Counted from the first letter of the stretch, positions 1 to 7,932 are shown. The stretch is DNA of 8,616 nucleotides from Streptomycetales bacterium (GCA_025361995.1 JANYIP010000285.1:1-8616), one strand, 5' to 3'. A program made the numbers and translations. Notes: generated by a model from the letters alone, not told the origin.

Positions 1-658
1 CCCGCTGCTGGCCGCACTTGGGGTCACCCGCTCACGCGACCTGCTCACTCGGCGCAGCAAGGCGGAGATCTTGGTGGCCGGGGTCAAGGTGGCGACCCAG
101 ACCCCACCCATCCGGTCCGGTCGCCGGGTCGTCTTCCTCACCCTCGACGATGCCACCGGTCCAGTCGACGCGACCTTCTTCGAAGATGCCCAGGGGCCTT
201 ATGCGGCAACGGTCTTCCACTCCTGGCTGCTGGTCGTCCGCGGGCACGTCCGGCGGACCGGCCCGCGCGGGATCAGCATCCGGGCGACCGGGGCCTGGGA
301 GCTGTCCGCGCTGTTCGCGGCCTGGGAGACGGGCGGCGTCGAAGCGGCCTGGGAGATCATCCTCGCTCCGCTGTCCGAGCTCGCCCAGGCCGAGCTCGAC
401 GCCGCCGGGTTAGACCGCGCCGGCCTGGACAGAGCTGTCGCAGGTGCGGCCGCCTCGCGGTCGACCCGCCCGGTGATGGCCGGAACTCCCGGCAAGCCGA
501 TGACTGGGGGCGGCATGGGCCAGCGCCGGGTCCTCATCCACCCCAGCGGTTTCAAGCAGTCCCCGTACGCCGATGTCGGTACGCCCGGAGACGACGTGAA
601 GAAGGGGATGCCCCCACGCAAGCTCTGGCACTCCAGCCCCGGCAGCTCGGGGGGATGA
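1..658 (+). CDS. dnaE2: DNA polymerase III alpha subunit, DnaE2-like, C-terminal part (5' end outside window)
   Basis: The reading frame is open from the first base (first whole codon at position 2) to a TGA at 656-658, so this is the last ~218 residues of a longer gene. The stretch beginning VAGVKVATQTPPIRSGRR and continuing through FLTLDD, DATFFEDAQGPY and HSWLLVVRGHVRRTGPRG is the OB-fold nucleic-acid-binding domain found near the C-terminus of DnaE polymerases. The tail (HPSGFKQSPYADV, then RKLWHSSPGSSG) resembles the actinobacterial DnaE2 branch rather than replicative DnaE1, as I remember these families. The catalytic PHP and polymerase domains are upstream and not visible. DnaE2 enzymes are dispensable, error-prone polymerases linked to damage-induced mutagenesis. 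It sits 19 bases before dinB on the same strand, so co-transcription is likely. An internal TTG at 71 is not the start, because homologous sequence continues upstream. The DnaE family call is firm; the DnaE2 subtype is less so. Confidence 0.8.
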   Translation, partial: PLLAALGVTRSRDLLTRRSKAEILVAGVKVATQTPPIRSGRRVVFLTLDDATGPVDATFFEDAQGPYAATVFHSWLLVVRGHVRRTGPRGISIRATGAWELSALFAAWETGGVEAAWEIILAPLSELAQAELDAAGLDRAGLDRAVAGAAASRSTRPVMAGTPGKPMTGGGMGQRRVLIHPSGFKQSPYADVGTPGDDVKKGMPPRKLWHSSPGSSGG

Positions 659-677
659 TGACTCCCGTGGTCGCGCG

Positions 678-1961
678 ATGAGCAGGAGCCAGCTGCGCCG
701 CCCCGACGCCCCGCAGCAGGGCCGGGGCGACGACACCGGCTGCTCAGTTCTGCACATCGACATGGACGCCTTCTACCCGTCCGTCTCGCTGCTACGCCGC
801 CCAGAGCTCAAGGGCAGCCCGGTGATCGTCGGCGGTGGCGGCAACCGCGGCGTGGTGCTGTCGGCGACGTACGAGGCCCGCAAGTTCGGCATCCACTCCG
901 CCATGCCCATGACCCGGGCCCGCCGGCTCTGCCCGCAGGCGACGATCGTCGAGCCGGACCACGAGGCGTACAGCCAGGTGTCGGCCGGGGTCATGGAGAT
1001 CTTTCGTGCGGTCACCCCGGTGGTGGAGCCGCTCTCCCTGGACGAGGCGGTCCTCGACGTGTCGGGGGCGATCCGGCGGGTGGGCAGCCCGTCGTACATC
1101 GGTGAGCTGATCCGGGCCCGGGTGTACGACGAGCAGGGGATCACCTGCTCGGTGGGGGTGGCGTCGACCAAGTTCGTGGCCAAGCTCGCCTCGACCCGGG
1201 CCAAGCCCGACGGGCTGCTCGTGGTCCCGCAGGACCGGGTGGTCGAGTTCCTGCACCCGCTGCCGGTCGGGGCGCTGTGGGGCGTGGGGGAGAAGACCGA
1301 GCAGGAGCTGGTCCGGCTCGGTCTGCGCACGGTCGGCGACCTCGCCCAGATCCCGGTGGCCACCCTCGAACGCGCCCTCGGCCACGCCGCCGGCAAGCAC
1401 CTGGCCGCCCTCGCCTGGGGCCGCGACCCGCGCAGCGTCGTCCCGCACGAGCCCGACAAGTCGATCGGCGCCGAGGAGACCTTCGGCACCGACGTCGACG
1501 ACCCGGCCGTGGTCCGCCGCGAGCTGCTCCGACTCTCCGAGCGGGTGGGCAGCCGGCTGCGGGCGCAGGGATACCGCGGCCGGACCATCTCGATCAAGAT
1601 CAGGTTCGCCGACTTCACCACCATCACCCGGTCCAAGACCCTGCGCGAGGCCACCGACACCTCCCGCGAGCTGTACGCGGTGGCCGGCGCGCTCTACGAC
1701 GGGCTCCGGCTCGACCGTGCCCGGCTGCGACTGGTCGGGGTACGGGTCGAGGGCCTCGTCGACGCCGACGGGGTCGACGAACAGCTGCTTCTGGACGCCC
1801 CAGAACACGGATGGCGCGACGCAGACCAGGCCGTGGACAAGGCTTCCCGGCGGTTCGGGGCCGGCGCGGTCAGACCCGCCGCACTGGTCCCGAGGGAGGG
1901 CGACGAGCCGGTCCGGGGCCGCCCGGAGGTCCCGGAGCGCCCCTACTTCCGCGACTCGTAA
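678..1961 (+). CDS. dinB: DNA polymerase IV (Y-family translesion polymerase)
   Basis: This is a 427-residue Y-family polymerase that copies past damaged template bases without proofreading. The N-terminal motif HIDMDAFY supplies catalytic Asp28 and the steric-gate Tyr33. SLDEA supplies catalytic Asp122 and Glu123. TCSVGVASTKFVAKLAS and KPDGL belong to the palm, followed by a helix-hairpin-helix region (LWGVGEKTEQELVRLGLRTV). The little-finger domain starts near the SIGAEETF motif. QLLLD at 369-373 fits a sliding-clamp-binding peptide. The protein is longer than E. coli DinB (351 residues) mainly through a ~20-residue N-terminal extension and a C-terminal tail after the clamp motif, which is usual in actinobacteria. 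The ATG at 678 is the only reasonable start. It has no clear ribosome binding site, so translation may depend on the dnaE2-like gene ending 19 bases before it. Two residues beside the active site are unusual: Pro34 where Ala is common, and Val125 where Phe or Tyr is common. Confidence 0.93.
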   Translation: MSRSQLRRPDAPQQGRGDDTGCSVLHIDMDAFYPSVSLLRRPELKGSPVIVGGGGNRGVVLSATYEARKFGIHSAMPMTRARRLCPQATIVEPDHEAYSQVSAGVMEIFRAVTPVVEPLSLDEAVLDVSGAIRRVGSPSYIGELIRARVYDEQGITCSVGVASTKFVAKLASTRAKPDGLLVVPQDRVVEFLHPLPVGALWGVGEKTEQELVRLGLRTVGDLAQIPVATLERALGHAAGKHLAALAWGRDPRSVVPHEPDKSIGAEETFGTDVDDPAVVRRELLRLSERVGSRLRAQGYRGRTISIKIRFADFTTITRSKTLREATDTSRELYAVAGALYDGLRLDRARLRLVGVRVEGLVDADGVDEQLLLDAPEHGWRDADQAVDKASRRFGAGAVRPAALVPREGDEPVRGRPEVPERPYFRDS

Positions 1962-2006
1962 CCAGTCGGTTCCTTCAGTCGGGTTTCGCCGGGGCCGATG
2001 CCTGCT

Positions 2007-2012
2007 TATGCT
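2007..2012 (+). promoter_or_regulatory. Possible -10 element for the DUF3040 gene
   Basis: TATGCT lies in the 99-base gap between dinB and the DUF3040 gene, about 50 bases before the GTG start. No convincing -35 hexamer sits 16-18 bases upstream. The gene may therefore have its own weak promoter or be read from dinB. This is a pattern match only. Confidence 0.25.
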
Positions 2013-2049
2013 GGTGGAGTCGTCATCGGTCACGCCGTGACCACCCCGC

Positions 2050-2058
2050 AAGGAGGAG
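2050..2058 (+). promoter_or_regulatory. Strong ribosome binding site fixing the DUF3040 start
   Basis: AAGGAGGAG is close to a perfect complement of the 16S rRNA 3' end and lies just before the GTG at 2061. It settles the start at 2061 rather than at the in-frame ATG at 1998, which has no such site and would add 21 residues unlike the family. Confidence 0.85.
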
Positions 2059-2060
2059 CT

Positions 2061-2543
2061 GTGCCGCTCTCCGAGCACGAGCAGCGATTGCTCGAGCAGA
2101 TGGAGCGGGCGCTGTACGCCGAAGACCCTAAGTTCGCGTCCGCGCTCCGCGGCTCAGACCTGCGCGGACGCTATCGGCGGCGGGCACTTCTCGGGGTCGT
2201 CGGAGTCGTCGCAGGGCTCGCACTCCTCCCCGTCGGCATCGCCACCAAGATCTTCCCGGTCAGCGTCCTGGGCTTCCTGGTGATGCTGGGATCGGCTATC
2301 TGGGCGGTATCCAGCTGGCGGCGCGTCCCGGCCCCCGGCGACCTCGGCATCGTGGGCGGGACTGCGGCCGCGGGCCGCTCGGGTCGCAGCGGTCGCGTCG
2401 GCGGTCTCAAGTCCCGGACCAAGTCGTCAGGCGGCAAGTCGACGGGCGGCCGGTCGGCAGGCAAGCCCAAGGCCCCCAAGCTGGGGTACATGGAGCGGCT
2501 CGAAGAGCGCTGGCGCCGCCGCCGCGACCAGAACGGCCGCTGA
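2061..2543 (+). CDS. DUF3040 family small membrane protein
   Basis: This is a 160-residue protein starting MPLSEHEQRLLEQMERALYA, followed by EDPKFAS, which is the hallmark N-terminus of the actinobacterial DUF3040 family. After an amphipathic, charged N-terminal segment (1-41) there are two predicted membrane helices at about 42-60 and 66-85. The remaining 74 residues form a low-complexity tail rich in Gly, Ser, Lys and Arg that ends in a cluster around ERLEERWRRRRDQNGR. With two helices, both ends should lie on the same side, most likely cytoplasmic by the positive-inside rule. The GTG start is fixed by the AAGGAGGAG at 2050-2058. The family has no established function that I know of. I recall DUF3040 genes near mraZ in other actinobacteria, which fits this location. 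The gene is 99 bases downstream of dinB and converges on the PRC-barrel-like gene. Confidence 0.85.
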   Translation: MPLSEHEQRLLEQMERALYAEDPKFASALRGSDLRGRYRRRALLGVVGVVAGLALLPVGIATKIFPVSVLGFLVMLGSAIWAVSSWRRVPAPGDLGIVGGTAAAGRSGRSGRVGGLKSRTKSSGGKSTGGRSAGKPKAPKLGYMERLEERWRRRRDQNGR

Positions 2544-2566
2544 CTCAGCAGCTCAGCTGGTCAGTC
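2542..2566. terminator. Imperfect dyad between convergent genes, possible bidirectional terminator
   Basis: A 25-base imperfect inverted repeat is centred at 2554 (outer arms GACT/AGTC, inner arms CAGCT/AGCTG, two mismatched pairs). It spans the stop codons of the DUF3040 gene and the convergent PRC-barrel-like gene, which are only 17 bases apart. There is no T-tract, and the perfect inner stem leaves almost no loop, so terminator strength is doubtful. No better candidate lies between the two genes. Confidence 0.25.
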
Positions 2567-2920
2567 GGTCTCTGGCTTCCAGCCCGGACGGTGGAACAAC
2601 CGGCGTACGACGTCGTGCACCGACTTGCCCTCGTAGTCCAGCGCGCTGACGTGAAAGACCGGCGGACCGTCCGGTGCCGGCAGCGCCGCCACCGCGGCGT
2701 CGTCGAGGTCGCAGGTGATCGCCGTGTCCGTGATCGACAGGATCCGGTCGCGGTCCACGAACCGGATCCCGTCGTCGGTCGCGACCACGATGCCGTCGAA
2801 GAGGTCCTCGGCCGGGATCTCGAGCACATGCTCGACCGTCCCGAACGTGCGACCGGACTTCGTCGTCATAGGCGTGCCGTGGCTGACGGCCTCGTACGAG
2901 ATCGGCGTGCCCTCGGTCAT
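2561..2920 (-). CDS. PRC-barrel-like domain protein, function unknown
   Basis: This is a 119-residue soluble protein with no signal peptide or membrane helix. From about residue 15 to 75 it alternates short beta-like stretches in the pattern seen in PRC-barrel domains: a lysine/glycine turn (TKSGRTFGTVEHVLEI), then DLFDGIVV, then GIRFVDRDRILSITDTAITCDL. That pattern is the basis of the call; I cannot name a closer family. The C-terminal part (VFHVSALDYEGKSVHDVVRRLFHRPGWK) looks like a small helical cap. The start is the ATG at 2918-2920, preceded by AAGGAG with six bases of spacing. The frame stays open for another 29 codons upstream to an ATG at 3007, but that region is Arg/Gly/Pro-rich, has no ribosome binding site there, and looks non-coding. 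Its neighbours are a YidC-like remnant upstream on the same strand and DUF3040 convergent. It may be read from the moxR operon or from its own promoter. Confidence 0.75.
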   Translation of the reverse strand: MTEGTPISYEAVSHGTPMTTKSGRTFGTVEHVLEIPAEDLFDGIVVATDDGIRFVDRDRILSITDTAITCDLDDAAVAALPAPDGPPVFHVSALDYEGKSVHDVVRRLFHRPGWKPETD

Positions 2921-2926
2921 CAGGTT

Positions 2927-2932
2927 CTCCTT
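2927..2932 (-). promoter_or_regulatory. Ribosome binding site of the PRC-barrel-like gene
   Basis: On the minus strand this reads AAGGAG, six bases before the ATG at 2920. It decides between this start and the upstream in-frame ATG at 3007. Confidence 0.8.
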
Positions 2933-2964
2933 CGCGGCTCGCCCCTGCGGGCGCCTCTCACGGC

Positions 2965-2970
2965 AGCCTA
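2965..2970 (-). promoter_or_regulatory. Possible -10 element for the PRC-barrel-like gene
   Basis: The minus strand reads TAGGCT, a common actinobacterial -10 form, about 45 bases before the ATG at 2920. No clear -35 hexamer is visible at the usual spacing. If active, it would give a leader of roughly 38 bases. Confidence 0.25.
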
Positions 2971-3016
2971 GCCCGGGCCTCAGCCGCCCCGGCTTCAGCA
3001 GGCGCACCCAGCGGCG

Positions 3017-3220
3017 TCAGGCGAGCCGGGGCAGCAGCGCCCGTTCGGCGGCCGACCAGGCAGTCGTCACCACCAGGTAGAAGCCCACACCCAGCGGGGA
3101 CAGGACAGCGAAACCCACTGTGGCGTACGGCATCAGCCGAACCAGCCGCGGCGCCAACCCGACCTCATCCGAAGCCGCAGAGCGTGCCGCCATCTGCCGG
3201 GACGAGACTCGGGCGATCAT
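3017..3220 (-). pseudogene. C-terminal remnant of a YidC/Oxa1-type membrane protein insertase
   Basis: The 67-codon frame from the ATG at 3220 has one hydrophobic helix (about residues 32-55), introduced by RLVRLMPYATVGFAV and followed by PLGVGFYLVVTTAW and SAAERALLPR. The order 'LMPY - hydrophobic run - P-L-x-x-G-x-Y-L-x-x-T-T-A-W - x-x-x-E-R-x-L' matches, from memory, the last transmembrane segment of the second YidC-like paralogue of actinobacteria. Full-length members have about 200 or more residues before this point. Here only 38 bases separate the ATG from the end of tgpA, so the front of the gene is missing, not frameshifted. In-frame residues just upstream (VSPVLA, ending near 3236) could still be homologous. 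There is no ribosome binding site before 3220. The best reading is a decayed remnant left by a deletion. A real one-helix small protein is the alternative. Confidence 0.5.
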
Positions 3221-3258
3221 GGCCAGGACGGGGCTGACGCTACTCCGCAGCCCGCTTC

Positions 3259-5628
3259 CTAGGTGCCGCGACCGACCAGACGGTCCGGAAGGAGGCGTCC
3301 GAGCTGGGCTCGGACCCGGGCGCCGAGACTGTCGAGCCAGTCGAGGACGTCGGCCACTCGAGCGCCGGCGACGGCGAGGATCGAGGCTGGGAGCAACCGG
3401 GCCCGCCAGCGCACCCGGCGCGACGACGCGGCCTCCATGGCCTTGGCCACCAGGCGGGCGTCTGCGCTGGGGTCCAGCCCGTCGAGGTCCCGAACCCCGG
3501 CCGGGGCGTAGCGGACGCGTTCGACGGCACGGGCCAGCCGTCGAGCGGCAACGGCCGCGTCACCGCGTACGCCGTACCCCACCAGAGCCTCGGCGATCCG
3601 GCGCGGCGTGCGCGACGAAGCCCATGGCAGGCCGATGTCCCGCCCGGTGTCAGCGAGCTCGTGCCACGCCTCGAGGATCCGCTGCGACGGGTCACCGCTG
3701 TGGCGGAGCCGGCGACGGCGCCTGACGGTGCGAGAGAACCCGGGGGAGACGAGCAGGAGCAGGGCCGCCACACCGCCGGCATACACCGACCAGTGCGGCT
3801 GGTGGGAGACCGCCTTGGCGGCTGCCGCAGCCTTGGTGTTGTCGATCCCGATGTCCTGGTCGTCGATCGCACCGTTGTGCGCGCTCCGCGACACCGGTGG
3901 GGTGGTCGCCGTTGTCCCGGGACCGCTGGCGGCGCCGGGAGGAGGTGCGTACGACGGGGTCTGGACCCCACTGGGCCCGGGGGTGGGCTCGAAGCGGACC
4001 CAGCCGACGCCCCGGAAGTACACCTCGGGCCAGGCGTGGGCGTTCTGCCGCCCGACAGTCCACAGCCCGCTGCCGGCCTTGGTCTGGTAGCCCTGGGTGA
4101 AGCCGACGTTGATGCGGGTGGGGAGACCGGCCTGGCGCGCCATGACGGCATACATGGTGGCGTACTGCTGGCAGAAGCCCTTGCGGTTGGTCAGGAACGC
4201 GACCAGCGCAGACCCGGTGTAGGCGGGGATGTCGGTGGTGTACGTGAACTTGTTCGCCGGGTCGAGGAAGAACTGCTGGATCGCGATGGCCTTGTCGTAG
4301 TCGTTGGTCAGGCCCTTGGTGATGCGCAGGGTGGTCGCCCTGACCTCGGCCGGCAGGTTGGCCGGCAGGTCGGTGTAATGACCGAAGCCGGCCGGTGTGC
4401 CGGACCCGGCGGCCTTGAGCTCGTCCGCCGTGAGCGTGGCGTGCACGCTGGACACCTGGTAGTTGCGGCCCTGGGTCGTGTCGTTCCCGCGGGCGAAGAC
4501 GTCGAGGGTCTTCGCGTCGTACGCCCAGTCGCCGGTGAGGTTGCCGAGCTTGGATGCGGGGTACGGCAGCGGCAGCCAGGCGGTGCGCAGGTTGGTGGCG
4601 GCGATCTGGGTGGCGACGGTCCGACCGGGGACCGACCTGCTCGCGGTCGGGTCCAGGTCCTGCCAGGAACCGTCCGAGCTTAGCTTCGCGACGTTCCAGT
4701 TCGTGCCGTCGAAACGGTCGAGCGTGACCATCCGCAGGTAGTCCGGGTTGGGGTCGTTGCTGGTGTACGTCAGGACGGTGGCGTCGTTGCGGTCGCCGAG
4801 GTCCGAGGCGATGCCGACGAGAGGGTTGATGGTGGTGATCCCCGAGCCGACGCCGCTGCCGTGACCGCCACCCCCGCCGGAGCCACCCGAGGCGAAGATC
4901 CCGCCACCGATGATCGGCATGATCGCCGGCAGGATGACGGCCAGCCCTAGAGCGGCAGCCCCGATCCGTCGGCCGACGACGCCGAGCGGTTCGGCGGGTG
5001 CTCCGGTGAACACCCCGTCGCCGCGCGCCGACCGCCGGCCCAGCGCCCGACCCCAGCCGGAGAGCCGTTCGCGGCCTTCGGCCAGCATGAGGGCGAGCCA
5101 GCCGACCGCGGATGCGGCGAAGAGCACCCAGGAGACCCCGCCGCGGGCCAGGCCGGAGGGGACGGCGTACAGGGCGAGAAGGGGTGCCCCCGCGAGGGCC
5201 GCCGACCGGTAGGTGACCGCGAGGGTGTCCACCGCGACGGCAGCCGCGCCGACGCCGAGCACGGCGAGGAGCAGGAGCGCCTGCTCCGCCGGCGCCGGCG
5301 ACGCAAAGCGCTGCACGTCCTTCATCGCGACGACGAGAACCCGGTGCAGGTCGCGGATCGCACCGGGGCCGGGCACGAAGCCGCCGATCGCGTCGGTCCG
5401 GCCGTACAACCGGGTGGCGAGCAAGGTGACCGCGGCGAGCCCGACTAGAGGGACGATCGGGCGCGGCGCACCGAGCCGCCGCCCGAGGGCGCACCCGCCG
5501 GAGGCGAAGACGATCGCGAGCACGACGGGCCAGACCCAGTCGCTGTCGACGAAGACCGCCGTGAGCGCGAGCGAGCCGAGCAGGGTCGCGGTGGCGGCGA
5601 CACCGGTCAGCCGCAGCCGGGCTGTCAC
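3259..5628 (-). CDS. tgpA: TgpA-type membrane transglutaminase with C-terminal DUF4129 domain
   Basis: This is a 789-residue membrane protein. The N-terminal ~240 residues carry about seven hydrophobic segments (TgpA_N/DUF3488 type). A short Gly-rich linker (GGSGGGGGHGSGVGSG) follows, then an extracytoplasmic region. The transglutaminase-like core is at about 430-555: Cys486 in KGFCQQYATMYAVMARQ, His531 in NAHAWPEVYF, and Glu547 in GWVRFEPTPG, spaced as the Cys-His-Asp triad of Pseudomonas TgpA, with Glu in the Asp place. A Pro/Ser/Thr linker, one more helix (~613-631) and a DUF4129 region (ILEAWHELADTGRDIGLPW, then RLARAVERVRYAP) follow. The substrate is unknown; these enzymes are thought to act on surface proteins or peptides. 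I chose the GTG at 5628: it overlaps the DUF58 stop as GTGA and has GGGAG six bases upstream. A GTG at 5679 would add 17 residues without a ribosome binding site. Confidence 0.9.
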   Translation of the reverse strand: MTARLRLTGVAATATLLGSLALTAVFVDSDWVWPVVLAIVFASGGCALGRRLGAPRPIVPLVGLAAVTLLATRLYGRTDAIGGFVPGPGAIRDLHRVLVVAMKDVQRFASPAPAEQALLLLAVLGVGAAAVAVDTLAVTYRSAALAGAPLLALYAVPSGLARGGVSWVLFAASAVGWLALMLAEGRERLSGWGRALGRRSARGDGVFTGAPAEPLGVVGRRIGAAALGLAVILPAIMPIIGGGIFASGGSGGGGGHGSGVGSGITTINPLVGIASDLGDRNDATVLTYTSNDPNPDYLRMVTLDRFDGTNWNVAKLSSDGSWQDLDPTASRSVPGRTVATQIAATNLRTAWLPLPYPASKLGNLTGDWAYDAKTLDVFARGNDTTQGRNYQVSSVHATLTADELKAAGSGTPAGFGHYTDLPANLPAEVRATTLRITKGLTNDYDKAIAIQQFFLDPANKFTYTTDIPAYTGSALVAFLTNRKGFCQQYATMYAVMARQAGLPTRINVGFTQGYQTKAGSGLWTVGRQNAHAWPEVYFRGVGWVRFEPTPGPSGVQTPSYAPPPGAASGPGTTATTPPVSRSAHNGAIDDQDIGIDNTKAAAAAKAVSHQPHWSVYAGGVAALLLLVSPGFSRTVRRRRRLRHSGDPSQRILEAWHELADTGRDIGLPWASSRTPRRIAEALVGYGVRGDAAVAARRLARAVERVRYAPAGVRDLDGLDPSADARLVAKAMEAASSRRVRWRARLLPASILAVAGARVADVLDWLDSLGARVRAQLGRLLPDRLVGRGT

Positions 5629-6905
5629 GACGGGCTCCCGGCGGAGAAGGCGTGCGACCCGTGCCCGATCAGCGGCCACACCGAGCTGAGCGGTTCGCCG
5701 GCTGACAGCGGGACCACCCGCCAGCCGGCCGCTCGCAGCACCGCTATGGGGCCGGCGGTGTCGATGGGTGCCGCCCGTTCGCGGGCGATGGGGGAGCGCC
5801 AGCTGTCGACGTCCAGCACGATGGCTGCGGCGCTGCCGGTGCCGTGCCGCATCCGGACCAGGTCGGACGCCTCGTCGATGCTCAGCGCGCCGACGACCGC
5901 CACGGTGAGCCCGTCGCCGGCCGCCCGCAGCATCGGTCCTGCGGTGCGCAGAGTGCGGTTGGGCGACGCCTCGACGACGGCGAGCGCGTCGAGCAGCAGC
6001 TCTTCGTGGGTACCGGTGAGGTCGTCACCGACCGCCTGACCGATTCGCGTACCGCTGTCGGTGACGAGCTCGACGGTGAAGCCGGCATGGCCGAGGTGGA
6101 CGCCGATCGATGCGGCCACCGACACCGCGACCTCGAACGACGACCCGGGTCCGTCCCCACGGTGGGCCAGGGTCCGCGCGTCGAGCAGCACCACGGCCTT
6201 GCTCTCCCAGGGCTGCTCCTCGCGGCGGACCATCAGCTCGCCGTAGCGTGCGGTCGACCGCCAGTGCACGCGGCGCAGGTCGTCCCCGCGGCGGTACTCG
6301 CGGGTGATGACGTCGTCGTCCCCGGCCGCGGCGATCGACCGGGACCGGCTGTCGCCGCTGCCAGTCCACTCGCCACCCAGGGCCAGCGTGGAGAGCCGCT
6401 CGGTGACTGGGGTCACCACGAAGGTGTCGGCGCTGGTGAACGAGCGGACCAGCTCGCACATCCCGAACGGGTCGGTGAGCCGGATCGTGAGGGGTCCGAT
6501 CGGGTAGCGCCCGCGTAGGTCGGAGCGCACCGCGTACGCCACCTCGCGCACACCCTGCGGCTCCACCCGGTCCAGCACGAACCTGGGACGCGCGCCGAGC
6601 ACGTAGGGGATCCGGTCCTCGAGGAGCAGCAGTCCGGTGGGCAGCCGCGAGACGTTCTCCAGCCGCAGGACGACGCGCGCCTCCTGACCGGCCGGGGTAC
6701 GCGCCGGCTCCATCCGCCGGCTGCTGGCGAGGCGGTACCGGGTCCGCGACACGACGAGGGCGCTGACCAGCGGCAGAGCCAGGACGAGCACAGCCACTCG
6801 CAGGATGTCGCGCTGACCGAACGCGAGAGCACACAGCGCGGCTGCGATCCCTGCACCGAGGAAGCTGCGGCCGCGGGTGGTGAGGCCGCGCATGGCCTGG
6901 CGCAT
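5625..6905 (-). CDS. DUF58 domain protein (MoxR-associated)
   Basis: This is a 426-residue protein with two N-terminal membrane helices (about 15-30 and 35-52). A beta-rich region follows (RLENVSRLPTGLLLLEDRIP, RSDLRGRYPIGPLTIRLTDPFG). The DUF58 signature is at about 201-222: REYRRGDDLRRVHWRSTAR with His214-Trp215, then ELMVRREEQPWE. The C-terminal part (VVLLDARTLA, and later IVLDVDSW) has the strand pattern of a von Willebrand A-like fold, as reported for DUF58 proteins. Such proteins are commonly encoded next to MoxR ATPases and are presumed partners or substrates of them. The gene starts 33 bases after moxR ends, and its stop overlaps the tgpA start by four bases (GTGA), so the three genes are probably one transcript with coupled translation. 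The first ATG (6905) has GAGG 11 bases upstream; a second ATG four codons later (6893) has no better site. Confidence 0.9.
   Translation of the reverse strand: MRQAMRGLTTRGRSFLGAGIAAALCALAFGQRDILRVAVLVLALPLVSALVVSRTRYRLASSRRMEPARTPAGQEARVVLRLENVSRLPTGLLLLEDRIPYVLGARPRFVLDRVEPQGVREVAYAVRSDLRGRYPIGPLTIRLTDPFGMCELVRSFTSADTFVVTPVTERLSTLALGGEWTGSGDSRSRSIAAAGDDDVITREYRRGDDLRRVHWRSTARYGELMVRREEQPWESKAVVLLDARTLAHRGDGPGSSFEVAVSVAASIGVHLGHAGFTVELVTDSGTRIGQAVGDDLTGTHEELLLDALAVVEASPNRTLRTAGPMLRAAGDGLTVAVVGALSIDEASDLVRMRHGTGSAAAIVLDVDSWRSPIARERAAPIDTAGPIAVLRAAGWRVVPLSAGEPLSSVWPLIGHGSHAFSAGSPS
5635..5639 (-). promoter_or_regulatory. Ribosome binding site deciding the tgpA start
   Basis: The minus strand reads GGGAG, six bases before the GTG at 5628 that overlaps the DUF58 stop codon. 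It lies inside the DUF58 gene, consistent with translational coupling. No such site precedes the alternative GTG at 5679. Confidence 0.6.
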
Positions 6906-6938
6906 CAGCCGGCCGACCTCACCCGAGCCATGTCGACA

Positions 6939-7925
<987 letters not shown>

Positions 7926-7932
7926 GCCAGTG

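Noticed and set aside
1963..1982. Direct repeat CAGTCGG (1963-1969 and 1976-1982) after dinB
   Set aside because: It is only two copies of seven bases without symmetry or a hairpin, which is expected by chance and not enough to call a site or terminator.
792..2078. 428-codon minus-strand frame opposite dinB
   Set aside because: It is fully antisense to dinB, has composition typical of a GC shadow, and shows no motif.
3661..4683. Long plus-strand open frame (340 codons) opposite tgpA
   Set aside because: It is antisense to a strongly supported transglutaminase gene, Gly/Arg/Val-rich with no recognisable motif, and explained by high third-position GC.
3692..5494. 600-codon minus-strand frame overlapping tgpA in another frame
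   Set aside because: Extreme Arg/Pro/His content and no domains. It is a high-GC shadow of tgpA.
5629..5679. Upstream GTG start for tgpA at 5679
   Set aside because: No ribosome binding site precedes it, and it would overlap DUF58 by 55 bases. The GTG at 5628 has GGGAG and the typical GTGA stop-start overlap.
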